Positions 1 through 8,747 of a stretch of 64,000 nucleotides of DNA are shown here, in pieces. A model generated the notes under the pieces. The model saw only the letters and a list, made by a program, of their open reading frames with translations, was not told where the DNA came from and ran no database searches. Numbering within the stretch: position 1 is the stretch's first letter; each line of letters opens with the position of its first letter. Source of the stretch: Streptomyces sp. SAJ15 (GTDB taxonomy: Bacteria > Actinomycetota > Actinomycetes > Streptomycetales > Streptomycetaceae); contig NZ_NISY01000004.1 of NCBI RefSeq assembly GCF_007595705.1, positions 372,001-436,000 of the forward strand, read 5' to 3'. Position numbers and translations under genes: made by a program.

Positions 1-2
1 GG

Positions 3-1490
3 GCGATCCCCGCACCGGTGGAGCTCGCCGTCTCCTGGATACCGCTGGTCTCGGCGGTCGGTGCCGGCCTGCTCACCTCGTTGCTCGCCGGGCTGGTCGC
101 GGCCCGCCGGCCCGCCCGGATCAGGCCGGGACAGGCGCTCGGAGAGGCCGCCGTCGAGCGCCTCCGACCCGGCTGGATCCGCACCCCGCTCGGCGTGGCC
201 GCCCTGGTCGGCGGCGTCGCGCTGGCGGGTGTCGCCGCCCACGAGTCCGGCGAGGACGCGGCCAACGCGGCGCTCGGCGTCGTCATGCTCTTCATGCTGG
301 CGGTCGCCCTGCTCGGCCCGGTCATCGCCCGCTGCTGCGCCTGGCTGCTGGGCCTGCCGCTCCGCGCGGGCTCCGCCCCCGCCGCGCTGGCCTCGGCCAA
401 CTCCCGCGCGAACGCCCGCCGCCTGGCCTCCGCGATCACCCCGATCGTGCTCGCCATGGCCTTCGCCTCCACGCTGGTGTTCCTCCACACCAGCGAGGAC
501 CATGTGATGACCGAGCAGCGCCGCGCGGGCATCGTGGCCGACCACGTCATCGGAGCGCCCGAGGGGCTGCCCGCCGACACCACCGCGCGAGCCGCCGCGA
601 CGCCCGGCGTCGCCACCGCCGTCGGCGTCCTGCGCACCGGGGTGCTGGTCCCGGTGGGCTCGGGCGCCGACCGCTGGCTGGAGAGCGCCTCCGCCCAGGG
701 GGTGTCGAGCGGCGGCCGCGACCTGGCGGCCGTCCAGGACCTGGACGTGCGCACCGGCCGATCCGAGGAGATCGGCCGCCCCGGCACGGTGGCCGTCGAC
801 TCGCTGCTCGCCCGCTCCGCCCGGGTGAAGGTCGGCGACCGGCTGGATCTACGGCTCCCGGACGGCACCGAGCTGTCGCCCCGGATCGTCGCCACCTACG
901 GCCGAGGGCTGGGTCTCTCTCAGGTGACGCTGGCCCGCGCGGCGCTCGCGCCGCATGTGACCGCGGCGTACGACGGCGATGTGCTCGTCCGCGCGGAGCA
1001 CGGCGTGGACCGGGCCGCCCTGGCCGCCCGCCTCGCCACGCTCGGGGAGGTCGGGGACGCTGACGGCTACGCGGCCGGGGAGGACGAGGACCGCGCGGTG
1101 AACGCCTGGGCCAACACCACCATGGCGGCGGTGCTCGCCGGCTTCGCCGCCGTCTCCGCCGCCAACACCCTGGTCATGACGGTCCTGGACCGCCGCCGAG
1201 AGCTGGGCACGCTGCGTCTGGTGGGGTCCACCAGGCGCCAGGTCCTGGGCATGGTCCGGTGGGAGGCGCTGCTGGTGGCCGTCGCGGGCATCGCCCTGGG
1301 CACCGCGATCGCTCTCGCCACCCTGGTGCCCATGATGCGCGGACTCACGGGGGAGGACCCCTATATCCCGCCGCTGCTGTACGCGGCGTTCGCAGGTGCG
1401 ACGGTGGCCGTGGGGCTGGCCGCCACCTCGCTACCGGCCCGCGCGGCGCTCCGTTCGACCGCCCTCGCGACGGGCGGGCAGAAGCGGTGA
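3..1490 (+). CDS. FtsX-family ABC transporter permease, C-terminal part (5' truncated by window)
   Basis: The frame is open to the window edge, so only about 490 C-terminal residues are visible; full FtsX-like permeases in streptomycetes are often around 800 residues. Visible are a hydrophobic pair near residues 5-30 and 55-105 (this numbering starts at the GTG at 18), a TM at about 135-155 ahead of a roughly 200-residue extracytoplasmic domain (about 160-365), then three C-terminal membrane segments. The segment after the NTLVMTVLDRRRELGTLRLVG motif start (about 385) is the classic FtsX/MacB C-terminal block. Such permeases work with an ATPase in lipoprotein or peptide export or in signalling; the ATPase partner and substrate lie outside the window and cannot be named. 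Confidence 0.85.
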   Translation, partial: AIPAPVELAVSWIPLVSAVGAGLLTSLLAGLVAARRPARIRPGQALGEAAVERLRPGWIRTPLGVAALVGGVALAGVAAHESGEDAANAALGVVMLFMLAVALLGPVIARCCAWLLGLPLRAGSAPAALASANSRANARRLASAITPIVLAMAFASTLVFLHTSEDHVMTEQRRAGIVADHVIGAPEGLPADTTARAAATPGVATAVGVLRTGVLVPVGSGADRWLESASAQGVSSGGRDLAAVQDLDVRTGRSEEIGRPGTVAVDSLLARSARVKVGDRLDLRLPDGTELSPRIVATYGRGLGLSQVTLARAALAPHVTAAYDGDVLVRAEHGVDRAALAARLATLGEVGDADGYAAGEDEDRAVNAWANTTMAAVLAGFAAVSAANTLVMTVLDRRRELGTLRLVGSTRRQVLGMVRWEALLVAVAGIALGTAIALATLVPMMRGLTGEDPYIPPLLYAAFAGATVAVGLAATSLPARAALRSTALATGGQKR

Positions 1491-1531
1491 CCGCCCGCCC
1501 GCCCACCGTCCGGCAGGACGTCCATGGCCGT

Positions 1532-2686
1532 CTACGGCCTCGACGACGTATACGGCGTCGGCGACGTATACGGCGTCGGCGAAGTCTGCGGCCTCGGCGG
1601 CGTCTTCCGGAACGCCCACGCCATCCTGGGTTCCATCGCCCAGCGGAACATCCGCTGGACGGGTGGGGTGCACAGGACGGTGACCACCGCGGCGGCGATC
1701 AGAGAGACGGCGATCTCCCCGAGCGGCTTGTGCAGCCAGGCGTACTCGTCGAACCAGCCCCAGAAGCGGGAGCCCTTGGCGAGGAAGCCGTGCAGCAGAT
1801 AGCCGTAGAGCGTCCCGGCGCCGAGCACCGTGAACCACATCCGGCGCCGGGGCACCCAGGACAGGAAGCAGACGACCAGCAGCATGGAGCAGCCGAAGAG
1901 GGCGAGGGTCATCACCGGGCCGGTCCACGGCGGAGCGGCCAGCTCCTGCACGCTGTCGCGGTGGTAGAACCAGGCGGAGTTCATCCGGGGGGCCGCCCAG
2001 TAGGCCACCAGCACGGCGCAGCCGAACGCCGGGAGGGACAGCAGCCGCACCTCACGCCGTCGCATCAGCTGGAAGTGCTCGGCCTTCATACACAGGCCGA
2101 TCACGAAGAACGGCAGGAACTGCAGCACCCGCTGGAGGTCGAGGTCGTCGCCGATGTCGGGGGAGACGGAGGCCAGCACCGCGATCGCCAGGGCGAGCGG
2201 GACGGGCCAGCGCACCAGCTTCCAGATCGGCGTGGTCAGTCGCCAGACGAAGAGCGCGGCCAGGAACCAGGTGAGGTACCAGGGGTCGAGCAGGCTGAAG
2301 TCGTACGTGGGGTCGTCGTCGGCCCAGCGCTTGAAGAACGTGTAGGCGAGCTCGAAGATCACGTAGGGCACCGCCACGCCGGTGATCAGCCGCTGGAGAC
2401 GGTCCGGCCGCATGTCGAAACTGCGTGAGAAGTAGCCGGAGATGAGGATGAACGCGGGCATGTGGAAGGCGTACACGGTCATGTACAGCGCCTCGGCGGC
2501 CCGACTGCCGTCGGTCAGCGGCTCCCAGGCGTGCCCCATGGCGACCAGCACGATGGCGAGGTACTTGGCGTTGTCGAAGAACGCGTCTCGCTGCTTCGGC
2601 TGACCTTTGCCCGGTGGGGTGGGCTCGGCGGGGCGGGGAGGGGCCTCGCTTACACGGGCGGGGGGAGCGGGGAACATCTGCGGCAC
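1532..2686 (-). CDS. Membrane acyltransferase, acyltransferase-3 family
   Basis: Multi-pass membrane protein of 384 residues resembling acyltransferase-3/fucose 4-O-acetylase-like enzymes, which move acetyl or other acyl groups onto extracellular sugars or lipids. The diagnostic start is visible: a Pro-rich cytoplasmic tail, then the DNAKYLAIVLVAMGHAWEPL stretch near residues 38-57 with the family His, followed by about ten hydrophobic helices. The frame opens at GTG 2686, but ATG 2677 is an equally good start. The C-terminus ends in two copies of a Pro-Thr-Pro-Tyr-Thr-Ser unit encoded by a short DNA tandem repeat. It is convergent with the permease, only 41 bases away. The substrate is unknown. 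Confidence 0.82.
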   Translation of the reverse strand: MPQMFPAPPARVSEAPPRPAEPTPPGKGQPKQRDAFFDNAKYLAIVLVAMGHAWEPLTDGSRAAEALYMTVYAFHMPAFILISGYFSRSFDMRPDRLQRLITGVAVPYVIFELAYTFFKRWADDDPTYDFSLLDPWYLTWFLAALFVWRLTTPIWKLVRWPVPLALAIAVLASVSPDIGDDLDLQRVLQFLPFFVIGLCMKAEHFQLMRRREVRLLSLPAFGCAVLVAYWAAPRMNSAWFYHRDSVQELAAPPWTGPVMTLALFGCSMLLVVCFLSWVPRRRMWFTVLGAGTLYGYLLHGFLAKGSRFWGWFDEYAWLHKPLGEIAVSLIAAAVVTVLCTPPVQRMFRWAMEPRMAWAFRKTPPRPQTSPTPYTSPTPYTSSRP

Positions 2687-3173
2687 GATAGCGCCGCGCG
2701 CGCAATTCGTAAAACCGCGGAGTGCTCCCCTTTGACGCTCGGGGGATTTTCCGTTGCCCTATGTGAATTGATCTCGGCGTGATGGCCGATCTGTACCGTT
2801 TCATCCTGTTTAAACGGTGCATATGCCCCGGAACCGGCGCAGGCGAAATGTCCAAATCAATGGTGCTTTGGTGGTTCGCCTGGTGGGCTCTTTATCGAAT
2901 TCGGAATTCCCACTCCGAGTGACTGATCGACTCCGAATTCGGCCCGCCGTGCATACCCTCGAATTGTGTGTGGGGTCACTTTCCGGTCGTCGTTCCGGGG
3001 TGGCCGGCCGGTGGCTCAAGGGGGTCGTCGGCGGGCTCGAGGACTGTCCGACGATTCACCAGCGGCCTCCAAGGCGGGGCGAGTTGATGGCACGATGGTG
3101 GTGGCGGGGGGTGTGCGGGTCGTGTGCCTCCCGGGCTGGTGAGACGTGTGGCGACCGAGGTGAGTGATCTGTT
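2687..3173. other. Intergenic region, locally AT-richer, with CCGAATTCG repeats
   Basis: No convincing gene. Between about 2700 and 2960 the DNA is clearly AT-richer than its surroundings. It carries a TTGACG hexamer at 2732, a GTTTAAAC-like palindrome near 2809, and two GAATTC-containing copies of CCGAATTCG-like sequence near 2897 and 2934. It probably holds the promoters of the divergent acyltransferase and of the small membrane gene at 3174, but I cannot assign a start site. Confidence 0.5.
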
Positions 3174-3368
3174 GTGGCCATTTCCCTTTCATTGGTGCTC
3201 CTGGTGGGCATCATCCTGGTGCTGATGATTCGCCAGGGCCAGGTGAAGTGGGGGCCGGCGCTCGTCGCGGCGCTCTTCGGCTTCCTGCTCGCCTCGACGG
3301 ACATGGCCCCGGACATTCAGAACTTCCTGGACTCGGTCGCGGAGACGATCGGCGATATCAACCCCTGA
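3174..3368 (+). CDS. Small membrane protein, conserved-looking, function unknown
   Basis: A 64-residue protein starting at GTG 3174. It has one strongly hydrophobic N-terminal helix (about residues 2-20), a short basic loop with RQGQVKWG, a second weakly hydrophobic helix (27-41), then an acidic amphipathic tail. A GAGG ribosome-binding motif lies about 14 bases upstream, which is rather far. I do not recognise a characterised family; the two-helix layout suggests an integral membrane microprotein. Its neighbours (acyltransferase on one side, tRNA genes on the other) give no functional clue. Confidence 0.6.
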   Translation: MAISLSLVLLVGIILVLMIRQGQVKWGPALVAALFGFLLASTDMAPDIQNFLDSVAETIGDINP

Positions 3369-3657
3369 GCCCGCCCCCCGGCCCCTCTCGGCGGCGCGTG
3401 ACGCGTGCGGCTCCCGCGGCGGGCGTCGCGATCGCGAACGGTCGGGTGGGGCGCGTCCGGGTGGAGATGGGGCGCCTTGAGGCGTGACGCTCGAACGGAG
3501 GCGTCTCCGCGCTCGGGCGCGCCCCCGGGGGCGCGTCGCTCCGGGCCGCGCGCCGGGTGTCGGGTGGCGTGTGACGTGTGCCCGGCGCCGGGTGGCGCCG
3601 GCGGTCGTCACACGCGGGATCGCGGCGACCCGGTCGTCATGGGCGGGAAACACGAAC
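3369..3657. other. Intergenic stretch between the small membrane gene and tRNA-Gly
   Basis: Very GC-rich, full of cgcgcccggg-type words, with no credible coding frame. I see no clear promoter; it probably holds the 3' end of the small membrane gene transcript and the tail of the tRNA-Gly transcript. Confidence 0.5.
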
Positions 3658-3688
3658 GGCCCGGTCGGGGGATACCCCCGGCCGGGCC
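3658..3688 (-). terminator. Hairpin downstream of tRNA-Gly
   Basis: A stem of about 14 pairs (one G-T), arms ggcccggtcggggg and cccccggccgggcc, with a three-base loop. It lies 7 bases past the encoded CCA of the minus-strand tRNA, the position expected for its terminator. Confidence 0.65.
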
Positions 3689-3694
3689 GGACCA

Positions 3695-3768
3695 TGGAGC
3701 GGGCGACGGGAATCGAACCCGCGTAGCCAGTTTGGAAGACTGGGGCTCTACCATTGAGCTACGCCCGC
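3695..3768 (-). tRNA. tRNA-Gly(TCC)
   Basis: On the minus strand the sequence folds as a cloverleaf with acceptor GCGGGCG paired to CGCCCGC, a D arm, the anticodon loop CTTCCAA (anticodon TCC, read at 3734-3736) and a T arm GGGTTCGATTCCC. The discriminator is T and the CCA end is encoded (tgg at 3695-3697 on the plus strand). Confidence 0.97.
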
Positions 3769-3922
3769 GTGCGCCGCGTGAACATCCCTTGGTCGAGAAC
3801 CTCGGGCCACGGCACGGTGTGCATCGTAGCGGGTCCGGTGGGTTTCCCGCACACCCCCGCCTGCCAGCGGAAAAGCAGCAGCCAGGGCCCCTCCTGGCCA
3901 TGTACCCTACGTGTCGCACCGA

Positions 3923-3999
3923 CGGGGTGTGGCGCAGCTTGGTAGCGCGTCCGCTTTGGGAGCGGAAGGTCGTCGGTTCGAATCCGGCCACCCCGACCA
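3923..3999 (+). tRNA. tRNA-Pro(TGG)
   Basis: A 77-base cloverleaf with acceptor CGGGGTG paired to CACCCCG, anticodon stem TCCGC/GCGGA, loop TTTGGGA (anticodon TGG at 3957-3959), T loop GGTTCGAATCC and an encoded CCA. It lies divergent from tRNA-Gly, about 155 bases away, and upstream of tig. Confidence 0.97.
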
Positions 4000-4167
4000 T
4001 CACACAGGCAAGATCACATTGTGGGGCTCATCCAGCGTGCGGTTACTATGCAAGCTGCGCGTCTGTGTCTCTCTGCTACCGGGCGCGATCAGCTGGACCG
4101 CTGAAGCGCGACCGCTGAAGCCCAGCGTCAGCAGATACCGAGAAGTCAGCCCCAAGGAGACCGAACC

Positions 4168-5562
4168 GTGAAGAGCGCCGTGGAGACCCTGAACCCGACT
4201 CGGGTTCGGCTCACTGTCGAGGTGCCCTTCGAGGAGCTCAAGCCCAGCCTCGACGCGGCGTACAAGAAGATCAACCAGCAGGTCAGCGTGCCGGGCTTCC
4301 GTAAGGGCAAGATCCCGGCCCGGGTCATCGACCAGCGGTTCGGTCGTGGCGCCGTGCTGGAGGAGGCCGTCAACGACGCGCTCCCGAAGTTCTACACCGA
4401 GGCCGTCAACGAGGGTGAGCTCAACCCGCTGGGCCAGCCCGAGGTCGACATCACCGAGCTCAAGGACAACGAGCTGCTGACCTTCACCGCCGAGGTGGAC
4501 GTCCGCCCGACCATCGAGATCCCGGACTACTCCGGCATCGAGGTCACCGTCGACGCCGTCGAGGTCTCGGACGAGGACATCGAGAAGTCGGTCGAGCAGC
4601 TGCGCGACCGCTTCGCCACCACCTCCGTCGTCGAGCGCGCCGCCGCCGAGGGTGACGTCGTCACCATCGACCTGGAGGCCAAGGTCGACGGCGAGGTCCT
4701 CGCGGACGGCGTCGCCCAGGGCGTCAGCTACACCATCGGCTCCGGCGAGCTGCTGGACGGCATCGACGCCGCCGTCACCGGCCTGGAGGCCGGTGGCAGC
4801 GCCACCTTCACCTCCGAGCTCAAGGGCGGTTCCGCCAAGGGCAAGGAGGCCGAGGTCAAGGTCGACGTCACCGAGGTCAAGGCCCGTGAGCTGCCGGAGC
4901 TGGACGACGAGTTCGCCCAGCTGGCCAGCGAGTTCGACACCCTCGACGAGCTGAAGGCCGACAGCCGCAAGCGGCTGGAGCAGGCCCGCAAGTTCGAGCA
5001 GGCCACCCAGGCCCAGGAGAAGGTGCTCGACGCCCTCCTGGAGCTGGTCGAGGTCCCGATGCCCGAGAAGCTGCTCGAGGACGAGATCAAGACCCGCAAG
5101 CACAACCTGGAGCACCACCAGCTCGGCCAGATGGGCCTGACCCTGGAGGCGTACCTCCAGATGCAGGACAAGACGGTCGAGGAGTTCGACGCCGAGACCA
5201 AGGAGCAGGCCGAGCGGGGCATCAAGACCCAGTTCGTCCTCGACGAGCTCGTCAACAAGGAGAAGCTGTCGGTCGGCCAGGAGGAGCTCACCGAGCACCT
5301 CGTGCGCCGTGCGCAGTCCTCCGGCATGAGCCCGGACCAGTTCGCCCAGGCCGTCGTCGAGGGTGGCCAGGTGCCGATGCTCGTCGGCGAGGTCGCCCGC
5401 GGCAAGGCCCTCGCGGTCGTCGTCGAGGCCGCCACGGTCAAGGACAGCAACGGCGAGGTCGTGGACCTGGACGACGAGGACGAGACCGCCGAGACGGTCG
5501 AGGCCACCTCCGAGACCACCGAGGAGGCCGCCGAGGCCGCCGAGGAGAAGACCGAGAGCTGA
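4168..5562 (+). CDS. tig: Trigger factor, ribosome-associated chaperone and prolyl isomerase
   Basis: A 464-residue trigger factor that binds the ribosome exit tunnel and folds nascent chains. The N-terminal ribosome-binding domain carries the signature [12 protein letters not shown] (residues 44-55). The FKBP-type PPIase domain follows at about 150-245 ([15 protein letters not shown] start), then the helical C-terminal substrate-binding arms. The tail after about 430 is highly acidic ([12 protein letters not shown]), as in other actinobacterial Tig proteins. The start is GTG 4168, preceded by AAGGAGA at 4154 with good spacing. A strong hairpin follows the stop. It sits upstream of the clp genes as in other streptomycetes, but the gap to clpP1 is unusually long. 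Confidence 0.97.
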   Translation: MKSAVETLNPTRVRLTVEVPFEELKPSLDAAYKKINQQVSVPGFRKGKIPARVIDQRFGRGAVLEEAVNDALPKFYTEAVNEGELNPLGQPEVDITELKDNELLTFTAEVDVRPTIEIPDYSGIEVTVDAVEVSDEDIEKSVEQLRDRFATTSVVERAAAEGDVVTIDLEAKVDGEVLADGVAQGVSYTIGSGELLDGIDAAVTGLEAGGSATFTSELKGGSAKGKEAEVKVDVTEVKARELPELDDEFAQLASEFDTLDELKADSRKRLEQARKFEQATQAQEKVLDALLELVEVPMPEKLLEDEIKTRKHNLEHHQLGQMGLTLEAYLQMQDKTVEEFDAETKEQAERGIKTQFVLDELVNKEKLSVGQEELTEHLVRRAQSSGMSPDQFAQAVVEGGQVPMLVGEVARGKALAVVVEAATVKDSNGEVVDLDDEDETAETVEATSETTEEAAEAAEEKTES

Positions 5563-5598
5563 GCCTCGGGGGCGCTCCAGCCCCTGACAGCTCGTGTG

Positions 5599-5635
5599 AA
5601 CGGGCCCGGAAGCGCACTGCGCTCCCGGGCCCGTT
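5599..5635 (+). terminator. Terminator after tig
   Basis: Perfect 11-bp inverted repeat (aacgggcccgg / ccgggcccgtt) with a GC-rich loop, 37 bases after the tig stop. There is no U-tract, as usual for streptomycete hairpin terminators. Confidence 0.75.
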
Positions 5636-5772
5636 CCCGTGTCGCGAGCCCCTCCAGCGGACGCACGCGGCCTCTGCCGTACGGGTCCGGGGGTGGGGAG
5701 GTCGCGGGCCTGGGCCCAGCCCGGGCGCCCGAGGGGCCGGAGCGCGTCAGCGAGTCACTCGAGGACGCGGCG

Positions 5773-5792
5773 CCCCCCCCCCCCCCCCCCCC
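5773..5792. repeat. Homopolymer run of 20 C
   Basis: An uninterrupted run of twenty C residues flanked by gcggcg and tgcggg. It is non-coding as far as I can tell. Such a run is prone to replication slippage and to sequencing length errors, so the true length may differ. Confidence 0.9.
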
Positions 5793-6055
5793 TGCGGGCG
5801 CGGCAGCGGTCGGCGCGAGGTCGCACCCGACGCCGGGCGTCCGGCGCCGCGATCCGGCTTTCCCGGCCGGCACGGCCAGCCCGGTCGCCTGAGGCGCCGA
5901 AGGGTGTCAGCGAGTCACCCGGGGGCGCGGCGCCCCGCGTGGGTCCCCGAAGGGACCCCAGATGTCACGCGCGCCCGCGCGGGGCCGCTCAGCCCGGCCC
6001 CGGACCGCGAATACGCCACGCCCCATGCCAGGCCGTCTTTGCCGGCGCTGAGAGC

Positions 6056-6087
6056 CCCCGTAGTCGCCCGGGCGGGCGACTACGGGG
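6056..6087 (-). terminator. Perfect hairpin inside the tig-clpP1 gap
   Basis: A perfect 15-bp inverted repeat (ccccgtagtcgcccg / cgggcgactacgggg) with a two-base spacer. It could stop transcription from either side. On the minus strand a short peptide-like frame ending QYGQLTP has its stop (TAG) inside this hairpin, which hints at a former or very small gene on that strand. Confidence 0.55.
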
Positions 6088-6435
6088 TCAGCTGGCCGTA
6101 CTGCGCTGAGCCGTGAGGTTGCGGCCAGGAGGGCTGTGGCACGGCGAGACCGCCATGGTGGCGGCGCCCGCGCGGACGCCGCGCCGGCCGGCCGCGGACC
6201 GCGCGGCGCGGCGCGGGACAGTCGACGCCGGCGCCCGGCGCCCCGCGAGATCCGCGCGAGAACGTGCGTACCGCGCCCCGGGGACCCGGCTCCCGACCGC
6301 GGGGGTTCGGGCTCCCGGCCGAAGCCCGTGTCGGGCTCCTGGCCGGCCTCGCCGCGCCCCGCAGTGCCCGTGAGTCCACTGATGCCTCTGAGACCCGCAG
6401 GCACCCCCGCACGCGCCGGCTCGGCGCCCCCAGGC

Positions 6436-6605
6436 GCGGCCGCTCGGGCGCCTCGCCGCTCCGCGCCCGTGCCCAGCGCCGCTCGGCATCCTGCGCCCGT
6501 GCCCAGTCGGACCATGCGCGGCCGCTCCGACGCCTCGCGCCGGTGCCGAGCGGCCATTCCGGCGTCCCGCGCCCCTGCCCTGCGGTCGCTCCAGCGTCCC
6601 GACTC
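6436..6605. repeat. Degenerate tandem repeats, units of about 30-45 bp
   Basis: Successive imperfect units share a core like GGCGTCCCGCGCCCGTGCCCAG (split here: ggcgtcccgc then gcccgtgccc). At least four variants are recognisable by eye. Unit boundaries are approximate. Confidence 0.4.
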
Positions 6606-6990
6606 CACGCCCATGACCGGCCGGTGTCGCGCTCTGGCGCCGCTCGCCTCCCGCGCCCCGACACGGGCCGGCACAGGGCCGCGCGCGGCCTTACCGTCCC
6701 CGGCACGGCGCCGCGCGGGGCCGCACCCGCCGGTGAGCGCTGAGCGGGCCCGCGCGGAGGCCGGCCCGTCCGTCGCGGCGGGCCGGGAGGGGCGGGGGCG
6801 CCATCCACATGGCGCGGGCGGTCGGCCGCCCCGCGGAGAGGACGGGCGCCCGTGCGCCGACGCGTCAGCGCACGGTCACCCCCGACACGCGGTGGCCCCC
6901 GGGCCGGGCCGAGGGCGCCGGGTGCCGTTCGAGAGCGGTGGTGCGGGCGGCTCGGAGGCCGGGGGCGGGGGTCTTCGCGGGGGTGAACCT

Positions 6991-7005
6991 GCGCTCAGAG
7001 CGAAC
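6991..7005. promoter_or_regulatory. Candidate ClgR binding site upstream of clpP1
   Basis: The sequence gcgctcagagcgaac reads on the minus strand as GTTCGC-TCTGA-GCG. This matches the ClgR motif described for streptomycete clp promoters (GTTCGC, five bases, GCG). The core CGCTC-A-GAGCG is palindromic. It lies about 143 bases before the clpP1 start; a TAGATA -10-like hexamer follows at 7053. ClgR control is known for the family; this site is inferred from the motif only. Confidence 0.5.
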
Positions 7006-7147
7006 AGTTCCTGATGCGGGATGGCGGCCGGTCACCAGCGCGTTAGGGTCCGTAGATACGAGGGCAGGGGAGTCCCCACAGCCCGGAAGAACCCGAAGAT
7101 GATGCTGAGACGGCGCGCGCCGCCGTCAGAGACGAGCAGGTGGACAC

Positions 7148-7762
7148 GTGACGATTCCGATGCCTTCCGCCGCCAGCGAGCCCAACCTCGGTGGCCTCGG
7201 CGACCAGGTCTACAACCGACTGCTCGGCGAGCGGATCATCTTCCTCGGTCAGCCCGTCGACGACGACATCGCCAACAAGATCACCGCGCAGCTGCTGCTC
7301 CTTGCCGCCGACCCGGACAAGGACATCTACCTCTACATCAACAGCCCCGGTGGTTCGATCTCGGCCGGCATGGCCATCTACGACACCATGCAGTACATCA
7401 AGAACGACGTGGTCACCATCGCGATGGGCCTCGCCGCGTCGATGGGTCAGTTCCTGCTGAGCGCCGGCACGCCCGGCAAGCGCTTCGCGCTGCCGAACGC
7501 CGAGATCCTGATCCACCAGCCCTCCGCCGGGCTGGCGGGTTCCGCCTCGGACATCAAGATCCACGCGGAGCGGCTGCTGCACACCAAGAAGCGGATGGCC
7601 GAGCTCACCGCCTTCCACACCGGTCAGTCGGTCGAGCAGATCACCCGTGACTCGGACCGCGACCGCTGGTTCTCCGCCGAGGAGGCCAAGGAGTACGGCC
7701 TGATCGACGACGTCATGACCACCGCCGCGGCGGTGCCGGGCGGCGGCGGCACCGGCGCCTGA
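7148..7762 (+). CDS. clpP1: ClpP1, proteolytic subunit of Clp protease
   Basis: A 204-residue serine peptidase (S14) of the ClpP barrel. The catalytic triad is visible as Ser98 (in GLAASMGQ), His123 (in ILIHQP) and Asp172 (in SDRDRWF). The oxyanion loop motif NSPGGS is at about 65-70. The frame starts at GTG 7148 (MTIPMPSAA); ATG 7160 is an alternative. The first residues resemble the short propeptide of streptomycete ClpP1. clpP2 follows closely, and the two subunits are expected to form a mixed tetradecamer fed by ClpX or ClpC. Regulation by ClgR is likely from the upstream motif. Confidence 0.96.
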   Translation: MTIPMPSAASEPNLGGLGDQVYNRLLGERIIFLGQPVDDDIANKITAQLLLLAADPDKDIYLYINSPGGSISAGMAIYDTMQYIKNDVVTIAMGLAASMGQFLLSAGTPGKRFALPNAEILIHQPSAGLAGSASDIKIHAERLLHTKKRMAELTAFHTGQSVEQITRDSDRDRWFSAEEAKEYGLIDDVMTTAAAVPGGGGTGA

Positions 7763-7814
7763 GCGCCCTCCGCCCCAGCCCTTGATCGCTCATCACGAGG
7801 ACGGTGACACCCAC

Positions 7815-8468
7815 ATGAACAACCTTTCCGGCATCAGCCGCTACGCCGGCCCCCGGGCCGAGTCGCGCTACGTCGTTCCGCGCTTCGTCGAGCGCACCTC
7901 GCAGGGCATCCGCGAGTACGACCCGTACGCCAAGCTCTTCGAGGAGCGCGTGATCTTCCTCGGCGTGCAGATCGACGACGCCTCGGCCAACGACGTGATG
8001 GCGCAGCTGCTGTGCCTGGAGTCGATGGACCCGGACCGTGACATCTCGATCTACATCAACTCGCCGGGCGGCTCGTTCACCGCGCTGACCGCGATCTACG
8101 ACACGATGCAGTTCGTGAAGCCCGACATCCAGACGGTCTGCATGGGCCAGGCGGCCTCCGCCGCGGCCGTGCTGCTCGCGGCCGGCACCCCCGGCAAGCG
8201 GATGGCGCTGCCCAACGCGCGCGTGCTGATCCACCAGCCGTACAGCGAGACCGGCCGGGGACAGGTCTCCGACCTGGAGATCGCCGCCAACGAGATCCTG
8301 CGGATGCGCTCGCAGCTGGAGGAGATGCTGGCCAAGCACTCCACCCAGCCGATCGAGAAGATCCGTGAGGACATCGAGCGCGACAAGATCCTCACCGCTG
8401 AGGAGTCGCTGGCCTACGGCCTGGTCGACCAGATCGTGTCGACCCGCAAGACCTCCGTCGGCGTCTGA
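7815..8468 (+). CDS. clpP2: ClpP2, second proteolytic subunit of Clp protease
   Basis: A 217-residue S14 peptidase paralogous to ClpP1. The triad is Ser115 (GQAASAAAV), His140 (VLIHQP) and Asp190 (IERDKIL), and NSPGGS is present. The start is ATG 7815, which has a GAGGACGG ribosome-binding motif upstream; an in-frame TTG at 7782 was not chosen. The N-terminus is about 20 residues longer than ClpP1, a likely propeptide. It lies 52 bases after clpP1 and is probably co-transcribed with it. Confidence 0.96.
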   Translation: MNNLSGISRYAGPRAESRYVVPRFVERTSQGIREYDPYAKLFEERVIFLGVQIDDASANDVMAQLLCLESMDPDRDISIYINSPGGSFTALTAIYDTMQFVKPDIQTVCMGQAASAAAVLLAAGTPGKRMALPNARVLIHQPYSETGRGQVSDLEIAANEILRMRSQLEEMLAKHSTQPIEKIREDIERDKILTAEESLAYGLVDQIVSTRKTSVGV

Positions 8469-8747
8469 CGGAGACGCCCCGTAGGCGGCGCCGGACCCGG
8501 CGCTGACGCGTACGAGTGGCGTACGAGCGCGGCACGGTCGCGCTCCTTGCCCAGGTCGCCCCCTTGGACCGGGAACGGCGGACACGGTCCGCACACCGAG
8601 TCGGTCCAAGGGGGGCCCGCACACCGGGCCCGGCAAGGTACCGTCATAGGGGGCTGGGGCCTGCCTCCAGGCGAACAAGCAGCAAGCGCAGCGCAAGCAC
8701 TCGGGTCCGCGGAGCAAAGCGGATCCCAGGCGAAGGGGAAGCACCTC

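Larger units (their letters stand above)
5640..7147. other. About 1.5 kb of gene-free, repeat-rich DNA between tig and clpP1
   Basis: No coding region can be supported here. Several frames are open on both strands only because stop codons are rare in this GC content, and their products are low-complexity Arg/Pro/Ala/Gly. The region contains a 20-C run, a diverged direct repeat (units at 5746-5776 and 5906-5936, 160 bases apart, sharing GTCAGCGAGTCAC), a perfect 15-bp hairpin at 6056-6087, degenerate tandem repeats around 6436-6605, and the clpP1 regulatory region from about 6960. It may be a decayed gene or expanded intergenic DNA. Confidence 0.65.

Noticed and set aside
1259..2428. A 389-residue plus-strand open frame opposite the acyltransferase
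   Set aside because: Its product is Arg/His/Gly-rich without any family feature and it lies opposite a clear membrane enzyme; it is open only because stops are rare at this GC content.
5907..6808. Long minus-strand open frames in the tig-clpP1 gap
   Set aside because: The translations are low-complexity Arg/Pro/Ala/Gly with no domain or conserved motif. Only the short tail near the hairpin was kept as a finding.
7782..7814. A longer clpP2 from TTG 7782
   Set aside because: The extra eleven residues do not look like the clpP2 start and the ATG at 7815 has a proper ribosome-binding site.
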